Below, piece after piece: positions 40,697-50,127 of a stretch of DNA of 64,000 nucleotides. The translations under genes were made by a program, and so were the position numbers. The stretch's first letter is position 1, and the number at the start of each line of letters is the position of its first letter. The stretch is from the NCBI GenBank assembly GCA_965242975.1, contig CBDETS010000007.1, forward strand, positions 1,612,001 through 1,676,000, given 5' to 3'. The notes beneath the pieces are model-generated. The model saw nothing but the letters and a program-made list of their open reading frames with translations. It searched no databases and was not told where the DNA came from. This DNA is from JAPPHA01 sp965242975 (lineage in GTDB: Bacteria; Pseudomonadota; Alphaproteobacteria; Rhodobacterales; Rhodobacteraceae).

Positions 40697-41358
40697 GACC
40701 CGGCCTCGACCGCCATGACCGCCGCCAGCACAGCCAGGCGCTCGCCCGGGGGCATCGCCGCATAGCGCCGCGCCCAGTTCTCGGCCTTGCGCTTGACCGT
40801 CTGGCGATGGGTGAAGTTCCGTCCGGCGAACCGGGCCCAGTGAACCCGGTCGGGCGCGAAGTTGAACCAGATCGACTCGGTGACCACCGCCGCATGGTTG
40901 TTGACCTGCAGCGACAGGGACCGCCAGTCGCGCAAGTGCTCGTCGTAGAGCCGGCACGGGTAGCCGGAGATCATGACCTGGCAGTCCAGCGACTTCAGCA
41001 AGTCCAGCAGCGCCACATGCGACGCGTCGTCAAGATCGTGACGGTACCGGCGTTCGGAGCGTCGGGTTGCCTGAAGGTAGGGTGGATCGCAGTAAACCAG
41101 TTCGCGGCCCTGGAAGGGGAAGGCTTCAAGGAAACTGAACGCGCACCCCTGATGCAACTCGACCGGGTAGTCGCAGGTGAAGCCGTCAATGGCGCGCTGA
41201 TCAAGATCGATGCCGATGTTGCGCTGTGCGGGAAGCTTCCGCTTCATGATCGCGCCGCCCCCAAGGAATGGCTCGATATACACATCATGAGGCGGCTGGG
41301 ATGCTACAATCGCCTGGCAAAGACCAGAGGTCCCCTTCGAACCAAACCACTTTGCCAT
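40684..41358 (-). CDS. DNA adenine methylase (D12 class), IS66 passenger
   Basis: A 224-residue N6-adenine methyltransferase. The SAM motif is YIEPFLGGGAIMKRKL with N-terminal KWFGSKG. The catalytic motif is YCDPPYLQATRRSERRY (DPPY). It resembles Dam/MethyltransfD12 proteins but is shorter than Dam (about 270 residues), so the target recognition region is reduced. It lies wholly inside the IS66 element, upstream of and overlapping the transposase. No restriction enzyme accompanies it. The recognised sequence cannot be told. Confidence 0.9.
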   Translation of the reverse strand: MAKWFGSKGTSGLCQAIVASQPPHDVYIEPFLGGGAIMKRKLPAQRNIGIDLDQRAIDGFTCDYPVELHQGCAFSFLEAFPFQGRELVYCDPPYLQATRRSERRYRHDLDDASHVALLDLLKSLDCQVMISGYPCRLYDEHLRDWRSLSLQVNNHAAVVTESIWFNFAPDRVHWARFAGRNFTHRQTVKRKAENWARRYAAMPPGERLAVLAAVMAVEAGSWRR

Positions 41359-41451
41359 CGACCAAACCGACCCCGCATCAAAACCGGATGCAGCCTCGAT
41401 AGGACGTCAAACCTATGTTGTCAACAACGAAAAACCGAAAGTGATCAAAAG

Positions 41452-41465
41452 GGGTGAGTAGTTAC
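41452..41465. repeat. IS66 right terminal inverted repeat
   Basis: GGGTGAGTAGTTAC, exact reverse complement of 39206-39219. Confidence 0.93.
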
Positions 41466-41473
41466 GAATCTTC
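41466..41473. repeat. Right 8-bp target duplication of the IS66 element
   Basis: GAATCTTC, identical to 39198-39205. Confidence 0.95.
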
Positions 41474-41547
41474 TGGAAAAGAGAGAGCCGACAGGTGGGT
41501 CAAATTTGAACGCGAATCCTGGGTCAGAATTGAACTGAACTTGACGG

Positions 41548-41793
41548 TTGTGCGACGACACGGGCATTTTTCGCAGGAAAGATGCTCAGAAACTGCTTCG
41601 CGATGGATTGAAGCGTGGCGCAATCAGCGAGACACTCGAAGACGGGTGGCCCAAACAGATATGGGCCATAAATGACGATGGTACGGTCCTTGAGGCCCAA
41701 CGCGATGCCGCCGGTAGCTATCATGGGTATCCGTTGTCTCCGGGCGACCCGTTTCATGACGTCGTTCGCAAGTTTCGGGAATTGAAACGATGA
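41548..41793 (+). CDS. Small hypothetical protein next to the ImmA/IrrE-like gene
   Basis: About 81 residues. The readable core is KQIWAINDDGTVLEAQRDA followed by GSYHGYPLSPGDPF, which looks like a real conserved small protein although I cannot name the family. The only start in frame after the upstream stop is TTG at 41548, with no clear ribosome site, so the N-terminus may be lost. Its stop overlaps the next gene's ATG (ATGA), implying that the two are made together. A toxin-antitoxin-like or regulator-peptidase pair is possible but unproven. Confidence 0.6.
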   Translation: MCDDTGIFRRKDAQKLLRDGLKRGAISETLEDGWPKQIWAINDDGTVLEAQRDAAGSYHGYPLSPGDPFHDVVRKFRELKR

Positions 41794-43108
41794 CAGGACT
41801 CCGTTTCGATATCGACTGGAATGGCGAGCACGATGCTGATCCGATTCTGGATCAAACGACTGGCGAATTAAAATCACTCTCGATGATGTCTGTTTGACGG
41901 AGAACGTCGACGTTTGGTCTGAAGTCAAACGCGATGCGGTCCTTGTTTCGGTTTATCCCCTGGCCATGTCGATGGTTTCGTCCTGGTGGCGTCTTCATCA
42001 CGAGGTTTTGCCGACCCGAATTGGGGTGAAGCCCCCGCAGGACTGGCGTCCAAGTCACGAGATGACGGCGGCCAACGAAGGTTATGTCTGGCCTCTGGTC
42101 GTGTTTTCGACCGATCGGACGGTCATGAACGTCTGGGCCGAGCAGTTCCCGCCGAATAAGGGGCACTCGGTTCGACACCTGAACGGCCATGAGGCAATCG
42201 CGCCAGTTCCAATGTCGTCCTTCACACGTACATGTCGTGGTTTCATTGATCAGGTCCTTGACAGGCTGACGTCCACGAAGTGTACCAAGTCGGACTTGGC
42301 GCAGCTCTGGTCACTGGTTCTTGCCGATTTGGATGATCCATTGGAATCGCGAAACCGGAGGATTGAAGCACAATTCGGTTTCGACCCGGAAGCCTGCCCC
42401 GAAGAACTGCTCGCGGGTCTGCGCGCCATTGATGATGACAAGGGCGAGGACGTAATGGCCGAACTCGCCGCGGTCCGGACATGGCAAAACGCCGACAGTG
42501 CGCGTTCGATTCAGAATCTCTTCGAAGCACCGGGAATCGAGGCGCAGCCCGAGTTGCCTGCTCTCCCCACTCCCGCCGAACCATGGCAGCAAGCCAAGGC
42601 GGATGCGGCTGCCTTGCGGCATCAGATCAACGCCGGTGACACCGCGGTGACGAATGGCATCCTTGCCGATCTGCTCGGCGTCAGTCGGCCGATACTTGAG
42701 GATCAGCCGGAATTTGATTGGCGACCGGCCGCGATTGCCGGTCGCATTGATGATCATCGCATCCGGTTTGTACCACAGAAGCGTCATCCCGTCGCTCGCC
42801 GGTTCGAATGGGCTCGTCTGGTTGGAGGTTTTGCCGACGCTATCGTACGGGACGGCCATTCCTGGCTCGCTTCAACGGATGCCAGGACGGTGAGGCAAAA
42901 ATACCAGCGTGCCTTTGCTGCCGAGTTTCTGTGCCCGATAAAACACCTGATTGCTTTCTTGAACGGAGATTTTTCCGAGAGCAGGATGGAAGATGCTGCG
43001 GCCGAGTTCGGCGTCAGTGACTGGATCGTGTCCCGCCAGTTGATGAACAATCGCATCTTGCCGCGTGAAGACACAGACTACGGCTGCCCGTATTCGATGG
43101 GAACCTGA
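41790..43108 (+). pseudogene. ImmA/IrrE-like protein, frameshifted in an A run
   Basis: The first 29 codons (MTGLRFDIDWNGEHDADPIL) are open, but at the AAAA run near 41870 the frame fails. Adding one A gives TGELKITLDDVCLTENVDVW and joins the 404-codon downstream frame, for about 440 residues. The C-terminal DARTVRQKYQRAFAAEFLCP then AAAEFGVSDWIVSRQLMNN resembles the tail of ImmA/IrrE metallopeptidases. The HExxH motif is absent, replaced by RRFEWARLVGGFAD, so the protein is probably not a protease. It may be a true mutation, a slippery frameshift or a sequencing error. Confidence 0.65.
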
Positions 43109-44007
43109 CAAATGGACGCAGATACGGGGAACCACCAGGATCCCCGGAGTCGGGCGGCCTCGTTTTCCAATTCATGATTTGCGTTCGCTACGCTTGAATA
43201 CCCGGGAAACCAAATAACTGCTCACCCCATTTTCTCTGAAACTCTTTTTGGGCTTTGGACACACGTTCCCCTGGCCGCCGGCACCCGTTTTTTCGGGCGA
43301 CAGCCACGGTGACGTCAGTCCGAAGGGCGTCACCGTTCAGTCACTGGCGGCGATTGTTCGGGCTCCCCGGAAATGTCAATGGCTATGGAAAAGCGCGGAA
43401 ATCTGGCGATTCGCCGCGCTTTTTCCGGAATCGTTTCCTTTCCCTATTGTCCGGCTCCTGTCGGCACCGGCAGTTGCATCGGATGCGACACGCGCTGCCG
43501 GCGCGAGCCGGCATGGGGTCCGCTGCCACCGCCAGCCAGGCACCACCGTCGGTACGTTTCGTAACGGACCATGGTTCCGCGACCCCGGCCCGCCGCCTGC
43601 CTCTGGGGCGGTTCGGCCGGGTGAATCGTTCCCTCGATGCGCCCGATGCAGCTGGCCCTGCTCCCAACAGGTGGCCGAAGAGATGCGCTCTCGACCCAGA
43701 AGGCGAGGAAACGGGTGATCCGGTCGCCAAAAGACGGCAGGCCCATCCCGAAGAAGCGCGGTTTACCGCCAAAATCCCGCGCTTTCAAAAAACCGCCGAC
43801 ACAGCTTCCGGCGCACGGGTCACGTCCTGTTTCCATGGCGGCGGCGCCGTGCCAATTCGACGTTGACGCCCGTGGTCCCGGATTCCGCCGAAACCGAGGC
43901 ATCAGGGACCGGCCATGTCGTCAGGATCGAAGGCCGCGCCGTGTCGTCTCGGCGCCCGGTGTTCTTTCGGTCGGCCGATGCACTTGCGCCAAGTCCGTGC
44001 CGCCACG
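43109..44007. other. Gap of about 900 bp, no gene seen
   Basis: Between convergent ImmA/IrrE-like and csaA genes. Long frames occur on both strands, but all translate to low-complexity Arg/Pro/Gly-rich sequence, as expected by chance at this GC content. A weak CGGGGA...TCCCCG hairpin lies near 43117-43139. Confidence 0.5.
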
Positions 44008-44355
44008 TCAATGCAGCCTGCTGCCGGGCGACACGTCCCGGTCAGGCGCGACGAGAATGACTTCATCGTCGCTGTCGAGCACGCCCAACACGAGCACCTC
44101 TGAGCGAACAGGGCCGACTTGCCGGGCGGGAAGATTGACGACGGCAAGAACCAGCCGTCCGGTCAACGCTTCGGGAGAGTACCGTACCGCGATTCCGGCC
44201 GAAGACGTCCGCTCGCCGACATCCGGCCCAAAGTCGATTCTCAAGCGGCAGGATGGCTTGCGGGCTTCAGGAAAGGGCTCTGCCCGTACGATCCTGCCCA
44301 CCCTGATGTCGACTTTCGTGAAGTCGCCGAAGGTGATTTCCGGTTCCCTGTTCAC
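44008..44355 (-). CDS. csaA: CsaA-like tRNA-binding domain protein
   Basis: A 115-residue EMAP/tRNA_bind fold protein. FTKVDIRVGRIVRAEPFPEA is the canonical start of the OB fold, and RLVLAVVNLPARQVGP plus SEVLVLGVLDSDDEVILVAP complete it. The GTG at 44355 has a GGGAG site about 7 bp upstream. It lies 58 bp after proC, and proC-csaA is a common alphaproteobacterial order. Proposed role: chaperone-like or tRNA-binding protein. Confidence 0.9.
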   Translation of the reverse strand: MNREPEITFGDFTKVDIRVGRIVRAEPFPEARKPSCRLRIDFGPDVGERTSSAGIAVRYSPEALTGRLVLAVVNLPARQVGPVRSEVLVLGVLDSDDEVILVAPDRDVSPGSRLH

Positions 44356-44413
44356 CGCAGGCTCCCGTCCATCAAGTCTGGACGATGGGCTGTCCTCGAA
44401 CGGGTACCCGGTT

Positions 44414-45253
44414 TCATCTGCCAAGTTCCCGGCTACGCGCTTCCGCGGCTTCGACCGCCCTTTCCATGAGTGCCGGCAATCCCGACCCATCTTCCAGCAG
44501 GACTTCGAGCGCGGCTGCGGTCGTCCCGTTAGGAGACGTGACATCGTTACGCAGCTTTTCAGGAGTCTGTTCGGAACCGGTCGCGAGACTCGCCGCCCCG
44601 AACACGGTCAACATGGCGAGTTCCAGGGACATCTGTTCCGAAAGCCCGCGCTTTTCGCCCGCCTCGGCCAGCGCCTCGATCAGGAGGAACACGTAGGCCG
44701 GTCCCGAGCCCGAGATCGCCGTCACGACATCCATGTCGTCCTCGGACCGGACCTGAACCGTCGAGCCGACCGCATCAAGCAGCCTGGTCGCAGTCGCCAG
44801 GTGATGTTCATCGACATTTCCGTTTCCGATGATCGCGGATATCCCGAGCCCGATGGCGGCTGGCGTGTTGGGCATTGCCCGGATGATCGGGGTCCCGTCT
44901 GCAAACGCGGATTCGAACCTCGCAATCCTGACGCCGGCCGCGATCGAAAGGATCAGGGTACCGCGCAGGTCGAGACCCGACAGGTTTTCGAGCACCGGGT
45001 CCATCGATTGCGGCTTTACCGCAATGACGCAAACCGAAGGATTTCGAACCACCGGCGGATTGACGGCGAGACCTTTGTCGATGGAAATCGACGTCAGCAG
45101 TTCGGATGGAAACGGCTCAATGACCTGAATCCTGTCCGGGCCAATTCCGGATTCCAGCCATCCATCGAGCAGGGCCGAACCCATCTTGCCACATCCGCAC
45201 AAAAGGATGCGGCTCTCCGAACCATTTCCATCTGTCATTTGCGCCAATGGCAT
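44414..45253 (-). CDS. proC: Pyrroline-5-carboxylate reductase
   Basis: A 279-residue enzyme for the last step of proline synthesis. The Rossmann motif is ILLCGCGKMGSALLDGWL. VIAVKPQSMDPVL and IIRAMPNTPAAIGLGISAII follow, and the C-terminal signature is VTAISGSGPAYVFLLIEALA then LRNDVTSPNGTTAAALEVL. An ATG five codons in (45238) is an equally good start. Lies 25 bp after the YbjN gene. Confidence 0.94.
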   Translation of the reverse strand: MPLAQMTDGNGSESRILLCGCGKMGSALLDGWLESGIGPDRIQVIEPFPSELLTSISIDKGLAVNPPVVRNPSVCVIAVKPQSMDPVLENLSGLDLRGTLILSIAAGVRIARFESAFADGTPIIRAMPNTPAAIGLGISAIIGNGNVDEHHLATATRLLDAVGSTVQVRSEDDMDVVTAISGSGPAYVFLLIEALAEAGEKRGLSEQMSLELAMLTVFGAASLATGSEQTPEKLRNDVTSPNGTTAAALEVLLEDGSGLPALMERAVEAAEARSRELGR

Positions 45254-45278
45254 CCCGGATTCGTGAACACGACGAACG

Positions 45279-45782
45279 TCACGCGCAACCGCTCACGTCG
45301 GTTATTGCCAGCTCCAGTGCCTCGCCAGGAGACTTTCCGGCCCGGCACGCAAGTTGGAACGCGGGATAGAACCGCTCGCAGGTCGCAACAGACCGTGTCA
45401 CGATCACGTCGATCTGCTCCATGGTTGCCTTGGCTCCCTCGCACAACACCAGTCCATAGCGGAAGACAACGACGGACAGGTCAGGACAGTGGCTAAAAGA
45501 CCCGGTCCAGCAGCGGTCGTTTGCAAGACCGATCAGTTCGCGCAAGGCGGCGTGACGCACCATCGGCGGGTTCAAGTCGAATGAGCAAAGCAGCCGCAGC
45601 GTCTCGTCGGCGTGCGACATGACGAGGGTTACCGCGTAGTGCCTCCACTGACCTGCCACGACGAAATTGATCTGGTCGTCGTCAATGCGATCATAATCCC
45701 AGTCGTTGTGCTCGGCGAGATCCTCTGCCTGGTCTATTGGGCCCAGATTTTCCCATTCAAACCACGTGGCTTCACTGTACAT
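45279..45782 (-). CDS. YbjN-domain protein
   Basis: About 167 residues. FVVAGQWRHYAVTLVMSHAD and LLCSFDLNPPMVRHAALREL, then LIGLANDRCWTGSF, match the YbjN/type III chaperone-like fold. The ATG at 45782 starts the conserved MYSEATWFEWENLG; a GGAGG lies about 11 bp upstream. YbjN-proC-csaA is a conserved Rhodobacterales order. Function is unclear; E. coli YbjN affects stress and motility genes. Confidence 0.85.
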   Translation of the reverse strand: MYSEATWFEWENLGPIDQAEDLAEHNDWDYDRIDDDQINFVVAGQWRHYAVTLVMSHADETLRLLCSFDLNPPMVRHAALRELIGLANDRCWTGSFSHCPDLSVVVFRYGLVLCEGAKATMEQIDVIVTRSVATCERFYPAFQLACRAGKSPGEALELAITDVSGCA

Positions 45783-45882
45783 ATGTCGCGGTCGCCTCCG
45801 GCCTTGTAACCGTTCCAGCGGTTTATGCCACATGTTGTCATAAGCCACAACGCCTTGACATGGCGCGAAACACATATCCCAC

Positions 45883-46330
45883 ATATTGCAGTGATGACAG
45901 TTTCTTGCCGCGCGATTTGCACCAGTTCAGTGAACACCTTGTCGTCTTCAGGCGACGGAATGTCCGGTTTCAACGCCTCACGGGCTTCGCGTGACGCCTC
46001 TTCGGACATCTTCCGGGCAACAGGAAATTCTCGTCCGATCCTTCCCGATCGTTCCGGGAACCCAATCGAGATGGCCGCCGCCCAGCTCTGCCAACACGTC
46101 GATCTCGCGCAGCGAATCGGCGCGGGTCAGTCCGGAGGATTCCATGATCCATGTCGGGACAGGGATACCGACGTCGTGAAACTGCGCCGGCGGTCATCGG
46201 CAACGGAATCCGCCCCCTGAGCCACCTCCCCGTTCAGCGAACAATTCGTGCGATGACACCGAAGCCGTTCCCATGCCCGAATGTCGATGCAATGGCGGTA
46301 TTGCTGAAGAAGAAATCCGGGTCGACGCGA
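45883..46330 (-). pseudogene. Degraded gene of unknown family, three frames
   Basis: Pieces read like one protein in shifted frames on the minus strand. These are FFFSNTAIASTFGHGNGFGV, then (from about 46184) GIPVPTWIMESSGLTRADSL and REIDVLAELGGGHLDWVPG, then EFPVARKMSEEASREAREAL and PSPEDDKVFTELVQIARQE. At least two frameshifts separate them. I do not recognise the family. The gene lies where UbiK is often found in relatives, but does not resemble it. Confidence 0.4.
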
Positions 46331-46399
46331 ACAGCGGGCCCTTGCCCAGGCACAATTCCTCAAGATCGCTCAACGACACATGCCTGGGACCGGGCACCG

Positions 46400-46846
46400 C
46401 TAATGTCGATCCGGTTGCTCATTGGCCAGATGGGCCAGAATCGATTCGTTCAATTCGACCTTGTAGCCGTCCGGATCTTCGCAGAAGGCAATCACGCGGG
46501 TGCCATTCTTCATCGGTCCCGGTGGCCTCGTGATCCTGACGCCAGCTGCCGCGAGATCCGCACAGGCCTTGTAGACATCGGGGGTCTCTATGCAGATATG
46601 GCCCCAGGAGTTGCCCTTCTCGTAGGGCTCCTTCTGATCCCAGTTGGCGGTCAACTCGAGTGCCGGAAATTCCGCCTCCGGACCGTATCCAATGAATGTG
46701 TTGGTAAACCTGCCTCCGGGATAATCGGTACGGCGGAGCACTTTCATGCCCAGAATTCCACAATAGAATTCGATCGACCTGTCCGTGTCCATCACGCGCA
46801 TCATTGTGTGTGCGAGTCGAAAGCCCTTGCTGACATCATCGCTCAT
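46400..46846 (-). CDS. gloA: Lactoylglutathione lyase (glyoxalase I)
   Basis: A 148-residue glyoxalase-fold metalloenzyme that converts the methylglyoxal-glutathione hemithioacetal to lactoylglutathione. AHTMMRVMDTDRSIEFYCG holds the first metal His, LELTANWDQ the Glu, WGHICIETPDVYKAC the second His, and CEDPDGYKVELNE the last Glu. The start at 46846 follows a GGAGGAAAC ribosome site. Sits 17 bp after the Rieske gene and is probably co-transcribed. Confidence 0.93.
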   Translation of the reverse strand: MSDDVSKGFRLAHTMMRVMDTDRSIEFYCGILGMKVLRRTDYPGGRFTNTFIGYGPEAEFPALELTANWDQKEPYEKGNSWGHICIETPDVYKACADLAAAGVRITRPPGPMKNGTRVIAFCEDPDGYKVELNESILAHLANEQPDRH

Positions 46847-46863
46847 TCTATCGGTTTCCTCCT

Positions 46864-47973
46864 TCAGCAATTGCCGGCGGCGGCGACATCGCGCGCCACC
46901 TTCTCCTGAAACGCGCGCACACTGTCTTCCCAGACGGGAGAGAGCATGCCACCTTCCAGAGAAACGCTCGAGGCCCGCCCGAGCTGCAGCCGTTCGGTCA
47001 TCTCGTGATCTTCCTTGTGCACATCCCACCAGAGCTTCTTCAGTCCCCGGATGTCGTCTTTCGAAAGGGTCTGTCCCTCGCTTGTGTACAGCGCGCGCTT
47101 TTGCATCACGGTGCCGGGGCCGGTGGGAATGTTGAGATAGGCACCCAACTGGTCGGGAAAGTACCGGCCAAGTATGAAATTCGGATACAATGTCAAAAAC
47201 CGCGAACTGACACCGAGGCTACCCGAGGTGCCGATTTCTTCGTCCAGATCCACCGCACTGCCCAGGCAGTTGCCGTCAACGATCGTGTAGTGAGCCGCGA
47301 GCGGTTGATCGGTGGTCGAGGAATGCACGAACTGCACGTGATACGGCTCGATGAAGTTCTCCATGATGAACTTCCAATTGCAGGCAATCTCGCCAAAATC
47401 GAGCACGCCGATACACTCGACCCTGTTCCACTCGATCCCGTCGAGACGGCTGGTCAAGGAGACGGCGTAGTCCTCGAAAGGCTCGGCATTGCCGTCGATA
47501 TTGACGAATACCCAGTCGTTCCAGACATGCGTGCGGACTGAAACAAGGCCGTTCCTTGCCTTGTCGAAGCCCTCCGCCGTGTGCTTGTCGGTCCCGCCGA
47601 AATGTGGCGAGGCGCGAAGTCGGCCGTTCAGGTCGTAGGCCCAGGCATGATACGGGCATCGGATGAGCTTGCCGACGTTTCCCGGCGTGTCGACCAGCAT
47701 CAGGCATCGGTGTCGGCAGATGTTGTGGAAGGCCCTGATTTCGCCGTCCGCGTTGCGCACGAGCAGGAGCGGATGCCCGGCGAGTGTCACCGGCACCGCA
47801 TCGCCGGCGGTTTCCAGTTCATGTGCAAATCCGACACACACCCAGTTCCGGGTAAAAACCGAACCACGTTCGGCATTCCAGAAACCTGGATCCACATAGG
47901 CTTGCGCGGGCAGTCCGCGTCGCGGTCTGGTTTCCGCGAAAAAGGGCTTCAACAGCGTCTCGATACCACTCAT
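46864..47973 (-). CDS. Rieske aromatic-ring-hydroxylating-type oxygenase, alpha subunit
   Basis: A 369-residue Rieske non-heme iron oxygenase. The [2Fe-2S] ligands are CRH then CPYH (NICRHRC and IRCPYHAWAYDLNG). The mononuclear iron site is NWKFIMENFIEPYHVQFVH. The overall plan is like choline, glycine-betaine or carnitine monooxygenases (GbcA/CntA group), which would fit the methylated-amine genes in this window, but the substrate is inferred. No reductase gene is adjacent. Downstream is glyoxalase I. Confidence 0.87.
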   Translation of the reverse strand: MSGIETLLKPFFAETRPRRGLPAQAYVDPGFWNAERGSVFTRNWVCVGFAHELETAGDAVPVTLAGHPLLLVRNADGEIRAFHNICRHRCLMLVDTPGNVGKLIRCPYHAWAYDLNGRLRASPHFGGTDKHTAEGFDKARNGLVSVRTHVWNDWVFVNIDGNAEPFEDYAVSLTSRLDGIEWNRVECIGVLDFGEIACNWKFIMENFIEPYHVQFVHSSTTDQPLAAHYTIVDGNCLGSAVDLDEEIGTSGSLGVSSRFLTLYPNFILGRYFPDQLGAYLNIPTGPGTVMQKRALYTSEGQTLSKDDIRGLKKLWWDVHKEDHEMTERLQLGRASSVSLEGGMLSPVWEDSVRAFQEKVARDVAAAGNC

Positions 47974-48796
47974 TCGGCTTCGCGCCGGTCAACTTGCGGC
48001 CTGGGACCAGACCGGAAGGGAAAGCGCGCTCCCTTGCTGATACCACGGCGGTCGCGTGGCCGAAGATGGATGGCACGCCAGGCGCCCGTCGGCTCCTGGC
48101 AGGGGGATTTCTTTGCCGATGCAGACAAACGACTCATGCGCACATTCCCGTATTTCGAGGCAGCACACCAGAATGAATGGGTCGGTGAGGGGTCATCGTC
48201 CGACACCGGCTCCAGTGCCCTTCTCAACGACCGTGAGAAAGGAATCAAGAGCGACGAGCGAAGAAGATTCTCGCCCGCATTCCTCCGAGTCCGGTGTTTC
48301 CCCGTCCTGGATGTCGAAATGATCCGGTACCCGTCATTATCCGGCGCTGCGGGGTCCTTATCGGACATCGAGCCGTCGCCGATCGAACGAAAAACTCGCC
48401 TGGTTTCCGCGGCGGCACGGACAGAACGGAAAGAAGAGGTACGCGCCATCAACCGGGCGGCAGCGTGACACGCCGTCCGCTTCGGACGTATGACCCTGAT
48501 CCAAATCGTCGGCATTCGTGACCGGAACCCGCAGGCCGCGCCCGCGGTCGATCGCCCGGCCACTTCGCCCGTGAACGGGACGCGCCTTCCCTGGCGACAG
48601 TCTTTTCGGCGGATTCCAGCGAACGGCGGTCAGCACGGTCGCAGCGGAGGGCGGCGCGATTCTGGTGCCGGGACCGTTCGCGGACCGGCGGCGATTTCCA
48701 CGCGGGTCCGGTCTGCTGTAAACGCCTGCGGAAAGGGGCAAAGGCCCCGAGGTACGCGGGGTCAACTCGACCCGGCGCACCGCGGTGGTTCCCCGG
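47974..48796. other. Gap of about 820 bp, no gene seen
   Basis: No frame resembles a protein family. Open frames on both strands are low-complexity. It should contain the promoter of the Rieske gene on the minus strand, but no convincing -35/-10 pair was found. Confidence 0.45.
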
Positions 48797-49486
48797 TCAA
48801 AGTCGCCGGCTGCTCATTTCGAGCCAATCGCGGGCAACCGACTGGTCATCAAGCCGCCGCCTCGCCTGTTCCCGGACGTCGCGCCAGCGAAAACGAATCG
48901 AGTTCATGACGATTTCCCGGTCGAGTTCCTTGAACTCGTCGACAACCGGCGCAAAGCGGACCAGGTCGGACTCGCTTGAGGCAAAGGTCACCTCGACGTC
49001 CTCGGCCGCAGGCCAGTTGACACACACGAGTCTCTGGTTGAACCGGGTAATCGCCTCCGTCCTGACCATGTCATTCTCGTCGGGGTAGTCCGCGAGGCCC
49101 AGTTCGAGGCCGGACTCGAAAAGATGCGTGGCCATTGCCGCGGCATCCGTGTCCGTCATCCGGCCCGCCAAGCGGCATCGGCAAACGACGTGAAACGTGA
49201 GGTCGGCGAGGCAGGACCCGAACAGGCGCGCGGCAGCGCGCCTGATCTCCCGCGAAAAGATGTCGTCTTCGAACAGCACGCGGAACTGGGTTCCCATTCG
49301 GGCCTTGAGGTAACCGAACAAGGCCGTTTGCGCGATGTAGGAAGAACGCGTCCGGACAAACTCCTCGACCGCACCGACTGTCTTGAACGGACTTCGATCG
49401 AAGCGAAGTGCAAGGAGTCGAAAAATGCCCGGCAGCCATTTCCCGAGAAAGCGAAAGAACTCGCCGGCTTGGTCGAGGATCTTCAT
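48797..49486 (-). CDS. Conserved hypothetical protein, often seen in alphaproteobacteria
   Basis: A 229-residue soluble protein without signal peptide. Visible stretches are MKILDQAGEFFRFLGKWLP, SPFKTVGAVEEFVRTRSSYI, ALFGYLKARMGTQFRVLFED and RLFGSCLADLTFHVVCRC. They have the regularity of a conserved family (similar proteins are sometimes labelled esterase), but there is no GxSxG or other catalytic motif. The ATG at 49486 is chosen because the conserved part starts there. Function unknown. Confidence 0.65.
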   Translation of the reverse strand: MKILDQAGEFFRFLGKWLPGIFRLLALRFDRSPFKTVGAVEEFVRTRSSYIAQTALFGYLKARMGTQFRVLFEDDIFSREIRRAAARLFGSCLADLTFHVVCRCRLAGRMTDTDAAAMATHLFESGLELGLADYPDENDMVRTEAITRFNQRLVCVNWPAAEDVEVTFASSESDLVRFAPVVDEFKELDREIVMNSIRFRWRDVREQARRRLDDQSVARDWLEMSSRRL

Positions 49487-50127
49487 GCTTCCCTGTATTC
49501 GAGCGGAATGGCCTGGTGTCAATCGGTCACTCAATCGAGGCTGTCGGGAGTTCAGCCGGGTCCGGGCTGAACTCCGGCAGGGCGGCTGTTTCAATCCCGG
49601 AATTTCCGTGCATTGCGGCCAATCCGCCCGAATGGCACCCGCAGGAAATCTCCCGTGCTTTGGCTGGTGACCTTGCCCAATAGAATCGTCCGCATGTGTC
49701 GTTCTCGTCTCGATTCGGGTCGAGCTTCCGGTCGGGGAAGCAACCCGGACTCTACCCGCCCTCAGATCGGCTGATTTTTTTCAAGTGGAAACAAGGTTTT
49801 CGCGTATTCGGCCCCCTTCCATGACGTCCGATCCCCTGCGAACGCAGAAAGTTTCGCAACGTTTTTCCGGTGCCGCCCCGTTCTTCGTAACTGTCGTGGA
49901 CAACACCTTCCGTTTGTCACGCAGTCTCCGACTTTTCCACCTTAAAACACATTATCGACCACTATTGAAGCGTGGAACCACTATATGATGGGTCATGGCC
50001 TGTCACATAATCAGTTTTTTGTTTACAATGCTTCACGAACATGTGTACACGGAGATGTGCGCGCAAATGCCGGGCGGGCCGACGGTTCGTACTCTGTGTT
50101 TGCGAAATTGAAGAACGGAGGGGACCT
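49487..50127. other. Gap upstream of the symporter genes
   Basis: About 640 bp between divergent genes. It is AT-richer near 49930-50030, probably the promoter region of the DUF4212-symporter operon. No gene or definite promoter was assigned. Confidence 0.5.

Larger units (their letters stand above)
39206..41465 (-). mobile_element. Complete IS66-family element with DNA methylase gene
   Basis: A 2260-bp element bounded by 14-bp perfect inverted repeats, GTAACTACTCACCC (39206-39219) and GGGTGAGTAGTTAC (41452-41465). The ends start with GTAA, as is usual for IS66. An exact 8-bp target duplication, the IS66 size, surrounds it. It carries only a transposase and a DNA adenine methylase gene. The accessory tnpA and tnpB of classical IS66 are absent, as in ISBst12-like members. 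Both genes look intact and the ends are unmutated, so insertion is probably recent. Confidence 0.95.

Noticed and set aside
41790..43108. A functional ImmA/IrrE protease of a phage or ICE
   Set aside because: The HExxH zinc motif is missing, the frame is broken, and no phage or conjugation genes are nearby.
43255..43866. 203-codon plus-strand frame in the 43-44 kb gap
   Set aside because: Arg, Pro and Gly-rich with no recognisable pattern or ribosome site; similar frames exist on the other strand.
43637..45496. 619-codon plus-strand frame across csaA and proC
   Set aside because: It is antisense to two clearly recognised genes and its translation is low-complexity.
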